From IMG/VR virus record IMGVR_UViG_3300007346_000170, positions 1 to 27,689 of that record: DNA of 27,689 nt; one strand, 5' to 3'. The translations under genes were made by a program, and so were the position numbers. Positions 6,823 through 14,022 of the stretch are shown piece by piece (position 1 is the stretch's first letter; each line of letters starts with the position of its first letter). Origin of the DNA: a virus. Below the pieces are notes generated by a model that did no database searches, was not told the DNA's origin, and was given only the letters and a program-made list of their open reading frames with translations.

Positions 6823-8793
6823 TTAGCCAAGAGCAATTGCGTAAACAATTGCGGTGTTATCAGCGTAAGCCTGGCTGGCAACATTTGAACCACTAACCTG
6901 AAGAGTAGTGGAGAACAAACCGCTAGCACCAGTGATTGTCGTACCTGAAACCGTTGTGAAGTTCGCGGTCGTACCTGTGACTGTTGTTCCAGTGATCGTG
7001 GTAAATCCTGCGGTATTACCAGTCAGGGTTCCAAACTGACCTGCATCACCAGTGACGACTGCCCCAGAAAGAAGCGACGTAAAACGACCACTAACAACAA
7101 GAAGGTTCGAGAATCCACCAATGAGACCTTCAACAGTTGCACCAGAGATAAGGGTCGATCCGGTGATGTAAGCCGCGTTGACGTTTGCGAATGTGGCTGT
7201 TGTACCAGTAACGGTCGTGCCTGTGACGGTCGTGAATCCAGCGGTGTTACCTGTCAGTGTTCCGAACTGGCCTAGGTTGCCGGTCACTGTTGCGCCGGAA
7301 ACACTGGTGGTGCCGATGACTGTGACACCAGTTACGGTATTGAACTGACCAGCGGTGAACTGAGCAGTTGTCCCAGTAATGGTTGTGCCAGATAAGGTGC
7401 CGGTGATATTGACATCCTGACTGAAGAACCCTGTACCTTCAACGATCAGGTTGCCGGATACCGTTAAATCACCTGTGACTGTATGACCAGAAGTGATAAG
7501 GGTTTTGAAATTACCAGTTGTAAAGTTTGCGGTCGTGCCAGTAACAGTCGTACCGGAAACCTGAGTTGTGAAGACGCCGTTAACAAAGTTGGCGTTGGTG
7601 CCGGTGACTGTGGTTCCGGTAATTGTCGTGAACCCTGCTGTGCCACCAGTGACGGTTGTGAATTGTGCCGTCGAGCCTGTGAAGGTTACGCCACTAACCG
7701 TGCCGGTAATGCTGACACCGGAACCAAAGAAGCCTGAACCATTAACAAAGATGTCACCCTGTACGGTTGCATCACCAGTAACAGTGATGTTCTCTCGAAT
7801 AATGCCGGTGGTGAACGTTGCCGTAATGGCGTTCAGTGTTGTGAAATTACCAGTGTTACCTGTAACGGTTGCACCAGAGACACTGGTTGTGAAGACACCG
7901 TTTGTGCCGGTAACGGTTGTGAAAAGACCAAAGCCACCTGTTACGGTTGCACCCGAAACCTGAGTGGTGCCAATGACGTTGACACCGGTGACATTGGTGA
8001 ATTTAGCGCTGGTACCAGTGATGGTGGTACCGCTGAGCGTACCAGTGACATTGACACCGGAGCTGAAGTAACCAGAACCAAGGACGCGCAGGTTACCGGT
8101 AACGGTCAGGTTGCCACTAATGTTATGGCTACCAGCGTTGAGAACCTGGAAATTACCAGTGGTGAAGTTAGCGGTTGTACCTGTAACCGTGGCACCGGAA
8201 AGGGTATTGGTATAGACGCCGGTAACGCCTGTAATGCTGCCAAATGCACCAAAGTCACCACTCAAGGTTCCGGCATTGAGGCGGTCGTTAACCGTGCCGC
8301 TACGGATGATGAGGTTACCGAAGGCACCAGTAACACCAGTAACGGTTAGACCAGAAACTCGTGAGGTGAAGGTACCGGAAACACCGGTAATTGACGTTGC
8401 ACTAAAACCAGAGGTGGTGAAGTTAATTGAGTTAATGTTTGTGGCATTAACGTTGGTACCCGTAATGGTGGTACCACTTAATGTGCCACTGATCGTGGTA
8501 TTGCCAGAAACAAAAAGAACACCAACTGTTCCTGTATTGGTTACCGCCAGGCCAGAAGTGGTGGTCTGACGTTCAACCGTTAGGTTTTCTTGAATTGTAA
8601 TTGAGCCACTAACCGTCCCACCAGTGCGGGGGAGGTAGTAAACATTGAGGTATGCCTTGGTGCCAGATATCGTTAATTTCTTATTTTTAATCGCCGGATC
8701 AACCTCGGCAACCTGCACGACGGTGAGCAGGTCCGCCTCCGCTAGGTTGATACCAGCGATCTCCTGTAGCTCAGATATCCGTCTGTTAGCCAC
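6823..8793 (-). CDS. Highly repetitive tail fibre-like protein
   Basis: This 656-residue protein starts at GTG (8793). The N-terminal region (residues 1-55: ISELQEI, then LLTVVQVAEVDPAIKNKKLT) resembles the virion-anchoring N-termini of cyanophage fibres. The rest is built almost wholly from short Gly/Thr/Val units such as VTGTTVTGTTANFTT, which suggests a long trimeric beta-helix or beta-spiral. Longer modules recur, each with a run like GNLTVTGNLxVxGxGFF followed by ITGTLSGTTITGT. It ends in AYADNTAIVYAIALG and has no S74 domain. The protein is probably the shaft to which the S74 fibre attaches. Confidence 0.85.
   Translation of the reverse strand: MANRRISELQEIAGINLAEADLLTVVQVAEVDPAIKNKKLTISGTKAYLNVYYLPRTGGTVSGSITIQENLTVERQTTTSGLAVTNTGTVGVLFVSGNTTISGTLSGTTITGTNVNATNINSINFTTSGFSATSITGVSGTFTSRVSGLTVTGVTGAFGNLIIRSGTVNDRLNAGTLSGDFGAFGSITGVTGVYTNTLSGATVTGTTANFTTGNFQVLNAGSHNISGNLTVTGNLRVLGSGYFSSGVNVTGTLSGTTITGTSAKFTNVTGVNVIGTTQVSGATVTGGFGLFTTVTGTNGVFTTSVSGATVTGNTGNFTTLNAITATFTTGIIRENITVTGDATVQGDIFVNGSGFFGSGVSITGTVSGVTFTGSTAQFTTVTGGTAGFTTITGTTVTGTNANFVNGVFTTQVSGTTVTGTTANFTTGNFKTLITSGHTVTGDLTVSGNLIVEGTGFFSQDVNITGTLSGTTITGTTAQFTAGQFNTVTGVTVIGTTSVSGATVTGNLGQFGTLTGNTAGFTTVTGTTVTGTTATFANVNAAYITGSTLISGATVEGLIGGFSNLLVVSGRFTSLLSGAVVTGDAGQFGTLTGNTAGFTTITGTTVTGTTANFTTVSGTTITGASGLFSTTLQVSGSNVASQAYADNTAIVYAIALG
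6900..8610 (-). repeat. Degenerate internal repeats of the fibre gene
   Basis: Units encoding T-G-T-T-V-T-G-T-like peptides recur dozens of times, and a longer module (encoding a GDLTVSGNLIVEG-like segment plus ITGTLSGTTITGT) appears in full three times, with a fourth, divergent copy near the N-terminus. The DNA copies differ mostly at third codon positions, so selection has kept the protein pattern. The repeats create long false frames on the plus strand. Confidence 0.8.
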
Positions 8794-8846
8794 CTATTAA
8801 ATCACAAAAACCCCATAAAATGAATTATAGTCGCAGTGTGTTTAAC

Positions 8847-9215
8847 CTACCTGGCCTTGATTTCAATGGTTGGGAGACGGTTAGATACGAAGTTCCAGCC
8901 TGTTTGGATACCGGTGACAAGACCGCAAGCCAGCAGTAGAACTAAACCAAGTTCGGCAACGGTCAAGTTGCGACGAACATAAACGTACTGAGGTTCAAAC
9001 TGCGGAAACTGAACCTGCTGACTGGGCTGAACCTCTGGTCGAGCAATGGGGAGATCCGCTGCTTCCTGTTGTTGGGCCTGCTTCTGAAGCATGGTCATAC
9101 GAATTGCTTCCTCTCGAGCGCGTGCTTTCAACGCCTCCAGAATTTCAGGGGTCAGGCCACCAGGAACTGTGGGCTCAGCCTGAGGAGGAACACTGGAAGG
9201 AACCTGATCTTCCAT
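8847..9215 (-). CDS. Single-pass membrane protein, unknown role
   Basis: A 122-residue protein, taking the ATG at 9215 rather than an in-frame GTG at 9239. Residues 21-52 form a charged helix, possibly coiled coil (EALKARAREEAIRM, then QKQAQQQEAA). Residues 55-78 are Pro/Gln-rich, and residues 87-104 are a transmembrane helix (AELGLVLLLACGLVTGI), with a short tail ending PTIEIKAR. The proline/glutamine stretch before the membrane helix is somewhat like spanins, but there is no lipobox or partner gene. It starts the minus-strand fibre/lysin group and is divergent from the HTH gene at 9269. Confidence 0.7.
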   Translation of the reverse strand: MEDQVPSSVPPQAEPTVPGGLTPEILEALKARAREEAIRMTMLQKQAQQQEAADLPIARPEVQPSQQVQFPQFEPQYVYVRRNLTVAELGLVLLLACGLVTGIQTGWNFVSNRLPTIEIKAR

Positions 9216-9224
9216 GGTAAAAGC

Positions 9225-9234
9225 AAAACGTTTT
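9225..9234. promoter_or_regulatory. Perfect 10-bp palindrome between divergent genes
   Basis: AAAACGTTTT lies in the 53-base gap between the membrane-protein gene (-) and the HTH gene (+). The place suits an operator controlling one or both directions, and the plus-strand gene encodes a DNA-binding protein that could bind it. This is an inference from position; such short palindromes also occur by chance. Confidence 0.3.
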
Positions 9235-9268
9235 CCCACAGACTAGCATCTAAACAAAGCGTTTGATT

Positions 9269-9676
9269 ATGGCGTACGGAATCCGCAAGGGCCTAGAAGA
9301 TATCGCCTTTGAACTCAAGGGCATTAAGACAGTTTTATCTTCTTTGTGGCATAGCAGGCACTTTGATGAGGAAAAGGATCTCCTGAATCCAGAGGCATTT
9401 GCTGACGAGTACATCTCGACGGAAGAGTGTGCCAGGCGTCTTAGTGTTTCCGATCAAACAATCCGGAACTGGATTTCGGTTGGCAAGAAAAACAAAGACA
9501 AGGGCTGGAAGGAAGGTATCCACTACGTCAACATCTCCCCAGATACCGGCAAACGAGTTGTCATCAGGATTCCTTGGAACTCTTTGGTGCATTCCTTTGC
9601 ACGCAACAAGGTCATCGAGCTAAAAGATTTCACCCATCCCAGCAAGTACAAGTCAACCCAGGAGAAACTGGAATGA
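9269..9676 (+). CDS. Helix-turn-helix DNA-binding protein
   Basis: A 135-residue protein, ATG at 9269 (an in-frame TTG two codons earlier is less likely). Residues near 49-70 (ISTEECARRLSVSDQTIRNWISVG) match the winged HTH of the MerR/excisionase type: a helix, a turn at S-V-S-D, and a recognition helix QTIRNWI. The following segment, with GIHYVNISPDTGKRVVIRI, corresponds to the wing. It leads a plus-strand operon of four overlapping genes, followed closely by dCTP deaminase, so it may regulate that operon. No dimerisation or ligand domain is obvious beyond the wing. Confidence 0.8.
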   Translation: MAYGIRKGLEDIAFELKGIKTVLSSLWHSRHFDEEKDLLNPEAFADEYISTEECARRLSVSDQTIRNWISVGKKNKDKGWKEGIHYVNISPDTGKRVVIRIPWNSLVHSFARNKVIELKDFTHPSKYKSTQEKLE

Positions 9677-10152
9677 CTTCTAACCGTTTTCGCTCGCTAG
9701 ATATCTATGCGATAACCGTAGAGAACGCAGAGGAGACTCTGCCGGAATCCCTATACAGACAGGTAGAAGAGTTCTTCCCTCCTGGTGGGTCTTTCGATAC
9801 GGGATGCCTCCAACGTTATTTGGAGAACATCAAAAACTACGAAGAGGAGGATGCCAATTCCAACATGACCCTGGCTAACCGCCTCCGATTAGCTTTCAAG
9901 GACATGACCCCAGACACGATCTGCGGTAAGTTTCCGCAAGCAGAATTGCCTCTCAAACGCAGGCTGCGTTGCGTTGCCGAATATCTTATCCGATCAGGCG
10001 AATTTGACAAATTACGTGATGAAGACGGAAAACTTGTCAAAAAACGTGGAAATTTGGGTAAGCTTGTCGTAATTTATAAACCGCTTCCTAAACTACTGGA
10101 AGCATTGTCCCGTCAAGGATTGTTAGAAGGATGGACCGCCGAGAAAAACTAA
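9673..10152 (+). CDS. Hypothetical protein (159 aa)
   Basis: The start is the ATG in the ATGA overlap with the HTH gene; the open frame extends further upstream but that would overlap the HTH gene. The N-terminal third is acidic and the last 60 residues are basic and hydrophobic (VKKRGNLGKLVVIYKPLPKLLEALSRQGLLEGW), consistent with a small helical or winged-helix fold. Its place between an HTH protein and a methylase-like protein suggests nucleic-acid work in early infection. Not recognised. Confidence 0.75.
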   Translation: MTSNRFRSLDIYAITVENAEETLPESLYRQVEEFFPPGGSFDTGCLQRYLENIKNYEEEDANSNMTLANRLRLAFKDMTPDTICGKFPQAELPLKRRLRCVAEYLIRSGEFDKLRDEDGKLVKKRGNLGKLVVIYKPLPKLLEALSRQGLLEGWTAEKN

Positions 10153-10517
10153 TCCATTCCGCCTTGAATGGAGACATTAACGATACCAGCGCCAAGATGC
10201 TGGATCAAACTGTCCGTTTCATCCTTGGTGACATGGGCTCCATGTACCTGAAGTTCTGGGATGCGGAAGGTCCAGGTGTGATCTGCTTCCAGCCAGAGCA
10301 GGAACGTAGCATCCTTTATATGACACTAGAAGAATTACATAGTGCCAAGGAAGCCTGCGAGTCAGAGAACAAGGGGGACCTAGCCGAGACCTTCCGGCGG
10401 ATCCTGGAGGCTGCTCAAAAGATCGACCCCCAGGAAAAAGCTGGATACATCGTTAACGATAAGGAGGGAATGCGATATCTTGAAATTGATTACAACCGTG
10501 TCGTCGACAGCAAATGA
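10131..10517 (+). CDS. Hypothetical protein (128 aa)
   Basis: The ATG at 10131 overlaps the end of the previous gene by 22 bases, with AGAAGG just ahead. The protein is acidic and mostly helical (residues 66-100 especially), and its C-terminus overlaps the next gene by an ATGA. No catalytic motif or membrane segment is visible. It is conserved in gene order terms only by its tight coupling to its neighbours; the family is unknown. Confidence 0.72.
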   Translation: MDRREKLIHSALNGDINDTSAKMLDQTVRFILGDMGSMYLKFWDAEGPGVICFQPEQERSILYMTLEELHSAKEACESENKGDLAETFRRILEAAQKIDPQEKAGYIVNDKEGMRYLEIDYNRVVDSK

Positions 10518-11101
10518 GCGTACGCCGCGTAACGGGACGCAAAGAAGATCTTGAGCTGATCACACCACCAGATCTTGTGGAATCAGCTCATACGCTGATG
10601 GGTGGCATTGATTTAGACCCGGCTAGTTCCAAGGCTGCTCAAGAGTTTGTCCAGGCGGATCAGTTCTTTACGCCACAGGATGACGGCCTGAATTGCCAGC
10701 AGTGGCACGGAAAGGTTTATCTGTTTCCCCCGAGCGGTTCCTATTTCTTTGACAAGAAAAACGATCGGTGGAAGATGACCAGGGCTTCGTCTGGAACTTT
10801 GGTCTCCTCCCATGCCGTCTGGTTTCGCAAACTGTATCGAGCTTGGCTCGCCAACGAGATCGAACAAGGACTTTATTTCACCAACTGTCCGGACATGATC
10901 CGGTACGAACAGAAGATCTTTGATTTTCCAATGTGCATTTTGCGTACTGTCCCTACCCTCATGAAAAATTCCAGTGAGGGATTAAGTACGCATCGGACTT
11001 GCACTTCGTTTTTGGTCTATCTCCAACCACAGTCCAACTCTGCGGCTGCCACACAGAAATTTATCGACATATACGAGGAAAAAGGCCGCGTAATCTATTG
11101 A
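10514..11101 (+). CDS. Dam-like DNA N6-adenine methyltransferase homologue, altered NPPY motif
   Basis: This 195-residue protein follows the phage DNA N-6-adenine-methyltransferase (Dam) family layout: ITPPDLVESA at 16-25, the GIDLDPAS box at 31-38 (the cofactor-side motif), then FFTPQDDGLNCQQW at 51-64. The family motif expected next is NPPY, which carries out the methyl transfer to adenine; here residues 71-75 read FPPSG. Asn is replaced by Phe and Tyr by Ser, so ordinary adenine methylation is doubtful. The C-terminal half keeps a YFTNCPDMIRY segment and appears intact. It is coupled to the preceding gene by ATGA and lies 33 bases before dCTP deaminase. Confidence 0.8.
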   Translation: MSVRRVTGRKEDLELITPPDLVESAHTLMGGIDLDPASSKAAQEFVQADQFFTPQDDGLNCQQWHGKVYLFPPSGSYFFDKKNDRWKMTRASSGTLVSSHAVWFRKLYRAWLANEIEQGLYFTNCPDMIRYEQKIFDFPMCILRTVPTLMKNSSEGLSTHRTCTSFLVYLQPQSNSAAATQKFIDIYEEKGRVIY

Positions 11102-11134
11102 ACCCGGTATAGTTAAAGACGATTAACAGGATCT

Positions 11135-11722
11135 ATGGGAATCCTCTGCGACGCCGAGATTAAAAAATTTGCTATCGAGCAAGGGATGATCGAGCCCCTC
11201 ACCGATCATCTGGTAAATGAAGAGAATGGTCGCCGTATTTTGAGCTATGGACTTAGCTCTTACGGTTACGACATTCGACTTTCACCTAAGCAATGCCTGA
11301 TCTTTGGTCGCATTCAAGAGGGTGTATCTGATCCCAAGGACTTTAACCCCAAGATCTTGACGGAAGCGGAGCTTCTAGAAGATGAAAAGGGCCAATATTT
11401 CCTTCTGCCTCCTTATGGATATTGTCTTGCGGTTGCAGAAGAACGTCTTAAGTTGCCCCAGGATGTCACCGTGATTGCCATGGGGAAGAGCAGCTATGCC
11501 CGTTCTGGCATCATTGCCAACATTACCCCTGCCGAGGCCGGTTGGGAGGGCTACCTGACGCTTGAGATCAGCAATGCGACAGGGCAGTTCAACCGCATCT
11601 ACGCCAACGAAGGAATTATCCAGCTTCTGTTCCTGCGTGGTACTCCTTGTGATGTCTCTTACCAAGATCGGAAAGGTAAGTACCAGAACCAGGCACAAGA
11701 AGTTGTTTATTCAAAGGCTTGA
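11135..11722 (+). CDS. dcd: dCTP deaminase
   Basis: This 195-residue protein matches the trimeric dCTP deaminase/dUTPase superfamily. It has the YGLSSYGYDIRLSP box (38-51), then GKSSYARSGI (117-126) with S119/S120 and Arg123 corresponding to the active-site Ser and Arg of E. coli Dcd, and EGYLTLEISN (138-147) with catalytic Glu144. The enzyme turns dCTP into dUTP, feeding dTTP synthesis for phage DNA. Length is as usual for the family. The ATG at 11135 has ACAGG upstream. No thymidylate synthase is in the window, so the product must be used by a host enzyme or by a gene elsewhere. Confidence 0.93.
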   Translation: MGILCDAEIKKFAIEQGMIEPLTDHLVNEENGRRILSYGLSSYGYDIRLSPKQCLIFGRIQEGVSDPKDFNPKILTEAELLEDEKGQYFLLPPYGYCLAVAEERLKLPQDVTVIAMGKSSYARSGIIANITPAEAGWEGYLTLEISNATGQFNRIYANEGIIQLLFLRGTPCDVSYQDRKGKYQNQAQEVVYSKA

Positions 11723-11724
11723 TT

Positions 11725-11931
11725 ATGCAAAGGCACGATCTCGAGCAACGGTTTCAGATCCTAGAACTCCTGGAAAAACAAGTTGTTTTCCTTGAAAATC
11801 AGGAGTTGTCCTCCGCATTTGCAAGGTTCCGGTCTGAGAATAGCCAGTGGGTCCTCACTGAGATCCAAAATTTACTGGAAGAACTCCAGAACGTCTTGGA
11901 ACTAGAGGACCTTAATACCAACTGGTATTAG
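11725..11931 (+). CDS. Small coiled-coil protein
   Basis: A 68-residue acidic, leucine-rich protein with heptad spacing over residues 5-25 and 43-62; AAAGG at 11714-11718 precedes the ATG at 11725. It begins 2 bases after the dCTP deaminase stop and ends with a 4-base convergent overlap with the minus-strand gene. Probably an oligomerising adaptor; no family recognised. Confidence 0.65.
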   Translation: MQRHDLEQRFQILELLEKQVVFLENQELSSAFARFRSENSQWVLTEIQNLLEELQNVLELEDLNTNWY

Positions 11932-12305
11932 TAGCCGTAGAACGTGCCGAAACTTCCTCCAGGCTTGCGAGCATAGTTCGTGCTTCCTGCTTGGGGGAAC
12001 GTATCACCTTTGCTTGGCACCTCTGTACCAGCAATACTGGCTGGATTTCGAGGTGTCTCGCCACGAATCGTAGGTTCAGCAATGGCTGCCTGCTGTCTGT
12101 ATTTACCAGCTGTCTTTGCAGCTTTGATAAAACGACCAACTCTCTCTTGCTTGTCGTTAATTGCTTCTACATCACCGCGCTCGTCTTCGTCGATGCGACG
12201 TAAGTCCGTATCGTAAGCACGTTCAGGGTGTAGATCCGAAACCTCTGACCCTGAGCTACCAGAGTCCTGTCGAGGATCGTATACCGGGTCGAAAATTCTT
12301 GCCAT
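11928..12305 (-). CDS. Hypothetical hydrophilic protein
   Basis: A 125-residue protein from the ATG at 12305; a TTG at 12332 would add nine residues. It is low in hydrophobic residues, acidic near the middle (RIDEDERGD) and Gly/Ser/Pro-rich at both ends, with a helical stretch at about 41-72. The C-terminus ends in aromatics and glycine (FGTFYGY). It looks largely disordered, and could be a minor virion or scaffolding protein. It is isolated on the minus strand between two plus-strand groups, with its start divergent from the gene at 12345. Confidence 0.65.
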   Translation of the reverse strand: MARIFDPVYDPRQDSGSSGSEVSDLHPERAYDTDLRRIDEDERGDVEAINDKQERVGRFIKAAKTAGKYRQQAAIAEPTIRGETPRNPASIAGTEVPSKGDTFPQAGSTNYARKPGGSFGTFYGY

Positions 12306-12344
12306 GATACTATTGTAAAAGGAATAATTCAAGACTTATATCCC

Positions 12345-12692
12345 ATGTACCACGGTGATTCGGCCGGTTTCTTGGATAGCTTCGTTCAAGATGAAGTCAA
12401 GAAACGCTGTTTGTCTATTGAAGACTTTGGGCAGCCACTCGCTAACGAAGAAAATGATGTACCCTTATATGATCAGTACAATCGTGGGCTGGTTGCATGC
12501 GAGCAGGGGCTAGAAAGGAATCCGTTGAATCTCGAGGGAGCACGTCCTGGAATGACGGGGTACATCCCGTCGATGGAGGAGGGCTTGGCGATGGGAGCAG
12601 CACCTCAACCAAAGACTCTGGTTCTGGAACTGGAGGAACCTTCGGAGGAAATGAAGGAGGAATCTCTCAAACGACGTGGTTTGCGCCGGTAG
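12345..12692 (+). CDS. Hypothetical protein overlapping the DUF3310 frame
   Basis: A 115-residue protein from the ATG at 12345. The first 65 residues look like ordinary coding sequence (acidic, helical), followed by PSMEEGLAMGAAPQPKTLVLELEEPSEEMKEESLKRRGLRR. Its last 196 bases overlap a second open frame that continues into the DUF3310 domain. It is not clear which frame is used in the overlap, or whether both are. No clear ribosome-binding site precedes the ATG. No family recognised. Confidence 0.6.
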   Translation: MYHGDSAGFLDSFVQDEVKKRCLSIEDFGQPLANEENDVPLYDQYNRGLVACEQGLERNPLNLEGARPGMTGYIPSMEEGLAMGAAPQPKTLVLELEEPSEEMKEESLKRRGLRR

Positions 12693-13009
12693 ACGAGATT
12701 AGTGAGTGCCCGGGAGGAGTTTGTCCTGTCCCCTGGGCCGTAAAAGAAGAGCCTGTATTTACGATTGAATCTCCTCCTGTGATCCAGGGGGACGAGGTTA
12801 ATCATCCCTCTCATTACACCGATGGTGCAATTGAGTGCATTGAAGCGATTGAAGCGCAGCAAACCCTTGAAGAATTCCGTGGTTACCTCAAGGGTAATGT
12901 TGTTAAATACCTTTGGCGTGAGCGCCATAAGGGTGAGCTTCAGTCATTAAAAAAGGCCCAGTGGTACCTGGACCGTCTTGTTGCGTTGGTCGAAGCTCAG
13001 AACGGCTGA
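12497..13009 (+). CDS. DUF3310 protein (nucleotide-kinase-like), start uncertain
   Basis: The C-terminal 75 residues fit the DUF3310 family, often annotated as phage nucleotide kinase: VNHPSHYTDGAIECIEAI, then FRGYLKGNVVKYLWRERHKG and a closing YLDRLV helix. The frame opens at an ATG at 12497, but residues up to about 65 are Gly/Ser-rich and lie over the previous gene. The only other usual start before the domain is a GTG at 12779. The region 12690-12779 reads as good protein (EISECPGGVCPVPW, then KEEPVFTIESPP), which argues against starting that late. A strong AAGGAGGA lies at about 12653-12660 with no ATG, GTG or TTG in this frame after it. The end overlaps nblA by 13 bases, convergently. 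Confidence 0.75.
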   Translation: MRAGARKESVESRGSTSWNDGVHPVDGGGLGDGSSTSTKDSGSGTGGTFGGNEGGISQTTWFAPVDEISECPGGVCPVPWAVKEEPVFTIESPPVIQGDEVNHPSHYTDGAIECIEAIEAQQTLEEFRGYLKGNVVKYLWRERHKGELQSLKKAQWYLDRLVALVEAQNG

Positions 13010-13290
13010 CCCTCTTCTTCTTCCTCGTCGTCGTCATCGTAACCTGCGCAGGCGGCGGCGAGTTCTTCTAGTTCCAGATCTGTTGGCACATCAAAGTTCA
13101 GTTCGATGTTTTCATCGATCAGAATTTCCTTCACGGCATGCCATTCCATCAAGCGTTGGTGGTAGAGATTGAGCAGTGCGTAATACAGCTCGTCCCATGT
13201 CATTTCCTGGGCAGCCATCTCAGCCTTGCGCATGGAGAACTGCAGTTCCAGGGGCAACTCAAATTGCCTGGGTTCAACTTGCCTCTCCAT
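12997..13290 (-). CDS. nblA: NblA-like phycobilisome degradation protein with acidic tail
   Basis: This 97-residue protein matches the NblA pattern over about residues 10-62: LPLELQFSMRKAE (family: LxLEQEFxxR), then EMTWDELYYALLNLYHQRLMEWHAVKEIL, the second helix of the usual two-helix bundle. NblA is a small adaptor that binds phycobiliproteins and directs the Clp protease to them, so the antenna is dismantled; phage copies are known from Microcystis phage Ma-LMM01. Bacterial NblA is usually about 55-65 residues. Here residues 66-97 add an acidic tail ending in a run of Asp and Glu. AAAGG lies about 7 bases before the ATG at 13290. It stands between a DUF3310 gene and a lysozyme gene, as a probable auxiliary metabolic gene. 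Confidence 0.72.
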   Translation of the reverse strand: MERQVEPRQFELPLELQFSMRKAEMAAQEMTWDELYYALLNLYHQRLMEWHAVKEILIDENIELNFDVPTDLELEELAAACAGYDDDDEEEEEGQPF

Positions 13291-13324
13291 CTCGTGCCTT
13301 TAACTTGATAGGAATATTCTAATC

Positions 13325-13978
13325 CTAGGTAGCAAATAGAGAATCCAGCTCTTCAGAGCAAAGCGGAATCCATGGACTTTCAGAGATCCGAAAGTTGTTG
13401 GCAAATTCGGCAAGGACGTAAGGGTTAATATTTTCTTCCAACATCCTGATGGCACGTACCTGGTGCGGTGCAGCGGAATAGTTCCTGAATGCCGTCATCA
13501 AAACTTCAGTGGAGGTCCAAGGGGAGTCATCAGTTTCCCGTAGGAACAAAGCAACTTCTTCCCGGCGACGATCCAAGAGGCCGCCAATGACCTCGTGGTT
13601 CTCATTAAAAATCCAGCTCATCATTTCGTCAGCTGCTTCTGCCAAATCGTCGCGTTCGATGGCATCAACGATATTGCTGTAAAGGAATGGAGTCCATCCA
13701 ATGGAGTGGATGAAAGAGATCAATGCCTGTTGCATCGAATGATCAAGATGCAAGTGCAGGCTATCCAACAATGAACAGATAGCTTTGATTTCATGAGCAA
13801 GGTACTCCAAGGCTTTCTCCTTGGTACACCACTGCCCTTGTTTGACGGGGCTACCGTCTGGGTAGTACTCAGTACCGTATCCGACTATGTAGCCAGATCC
13901 ATCCCCAGACGGATATGCTTTTTCGCTAAAACCTTCGTACTTACGAATAAGTTCTACGGCTTCCCGAAATTCGCCCAT
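13325..13978 (-). CDS. T4-type lysozyme (GH24)
   Basis: This 217-residue protein has the GH24 pattern: KYEGF with catalytic Glu15, GDGSGYIVGYGT with Asp26 and Thr36 in the places of T4 lysozyme D20 and T26, and GGLLDRRREEVALFL at about 140-155, the typical C-terminal helix of the family. About 60 further residues (157-217) follow the enzyme domain and are not explained by it; they may bind the wall or the virion. It is the second lytic enzyme in the window and has no signal peptide. It lies 34 bases downstream of nblA's start on the same strand, so the two may be transcribed together. Confidence 0.88.
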   Translation of the reverse strand: MGEFREAVELIRKYEGFSEKAYPSGDGSGYIVGYGTEYYPDGSPVKQGQWCTKEKALEYLAHEIKAICSLLDSLHLHLDHSMQQALISFIHSIGWTPFLYSNIVDAIERDDLAEAADEMMSWIFNENHEVIGGLLDRRREEVALFLRETDDSPWTSTEVLMTAFRNYSAAPHQVRAIRMLEENINPYVLAEFANNFRISESPWIPLCSEELDSLFAT

Positions 13979-13999
13979 GGGAATACAACAAGTACTCCC
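13979..13999 (-). promoter_or_regulatory. Small hairpin directly before the lysozyme start
   Basis: On the minus strand GGGAGTAC and GTATTCCC can pair over 8 bp with one G-T wobble around a 5-base loop, immediately upstream of the ATG at 13978. The hairpin holds the only Shine-Dalgarno-like sequence (GGGAG), so it could mask translation. This is inferred from structure only. Confidence 0.4.
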
Positions 14000-14022
14000 A
14001 TATTACACAAATAAAAAGCTAA

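Noticed and set aside
7483-8569. Plus-strand open frames of up to 131 codons across the repetitive fibre gene
   Set aside because: They mirror the T-G-T repeats of the minus-strand gene, with periodic Val/Pro/Thr content and no start signals.
6900-8610. CRISPR-like regular repeats
   Set aside because: The repeats are in frame, of uneven spacing and diverge at third codon positions; they encode the fibre.
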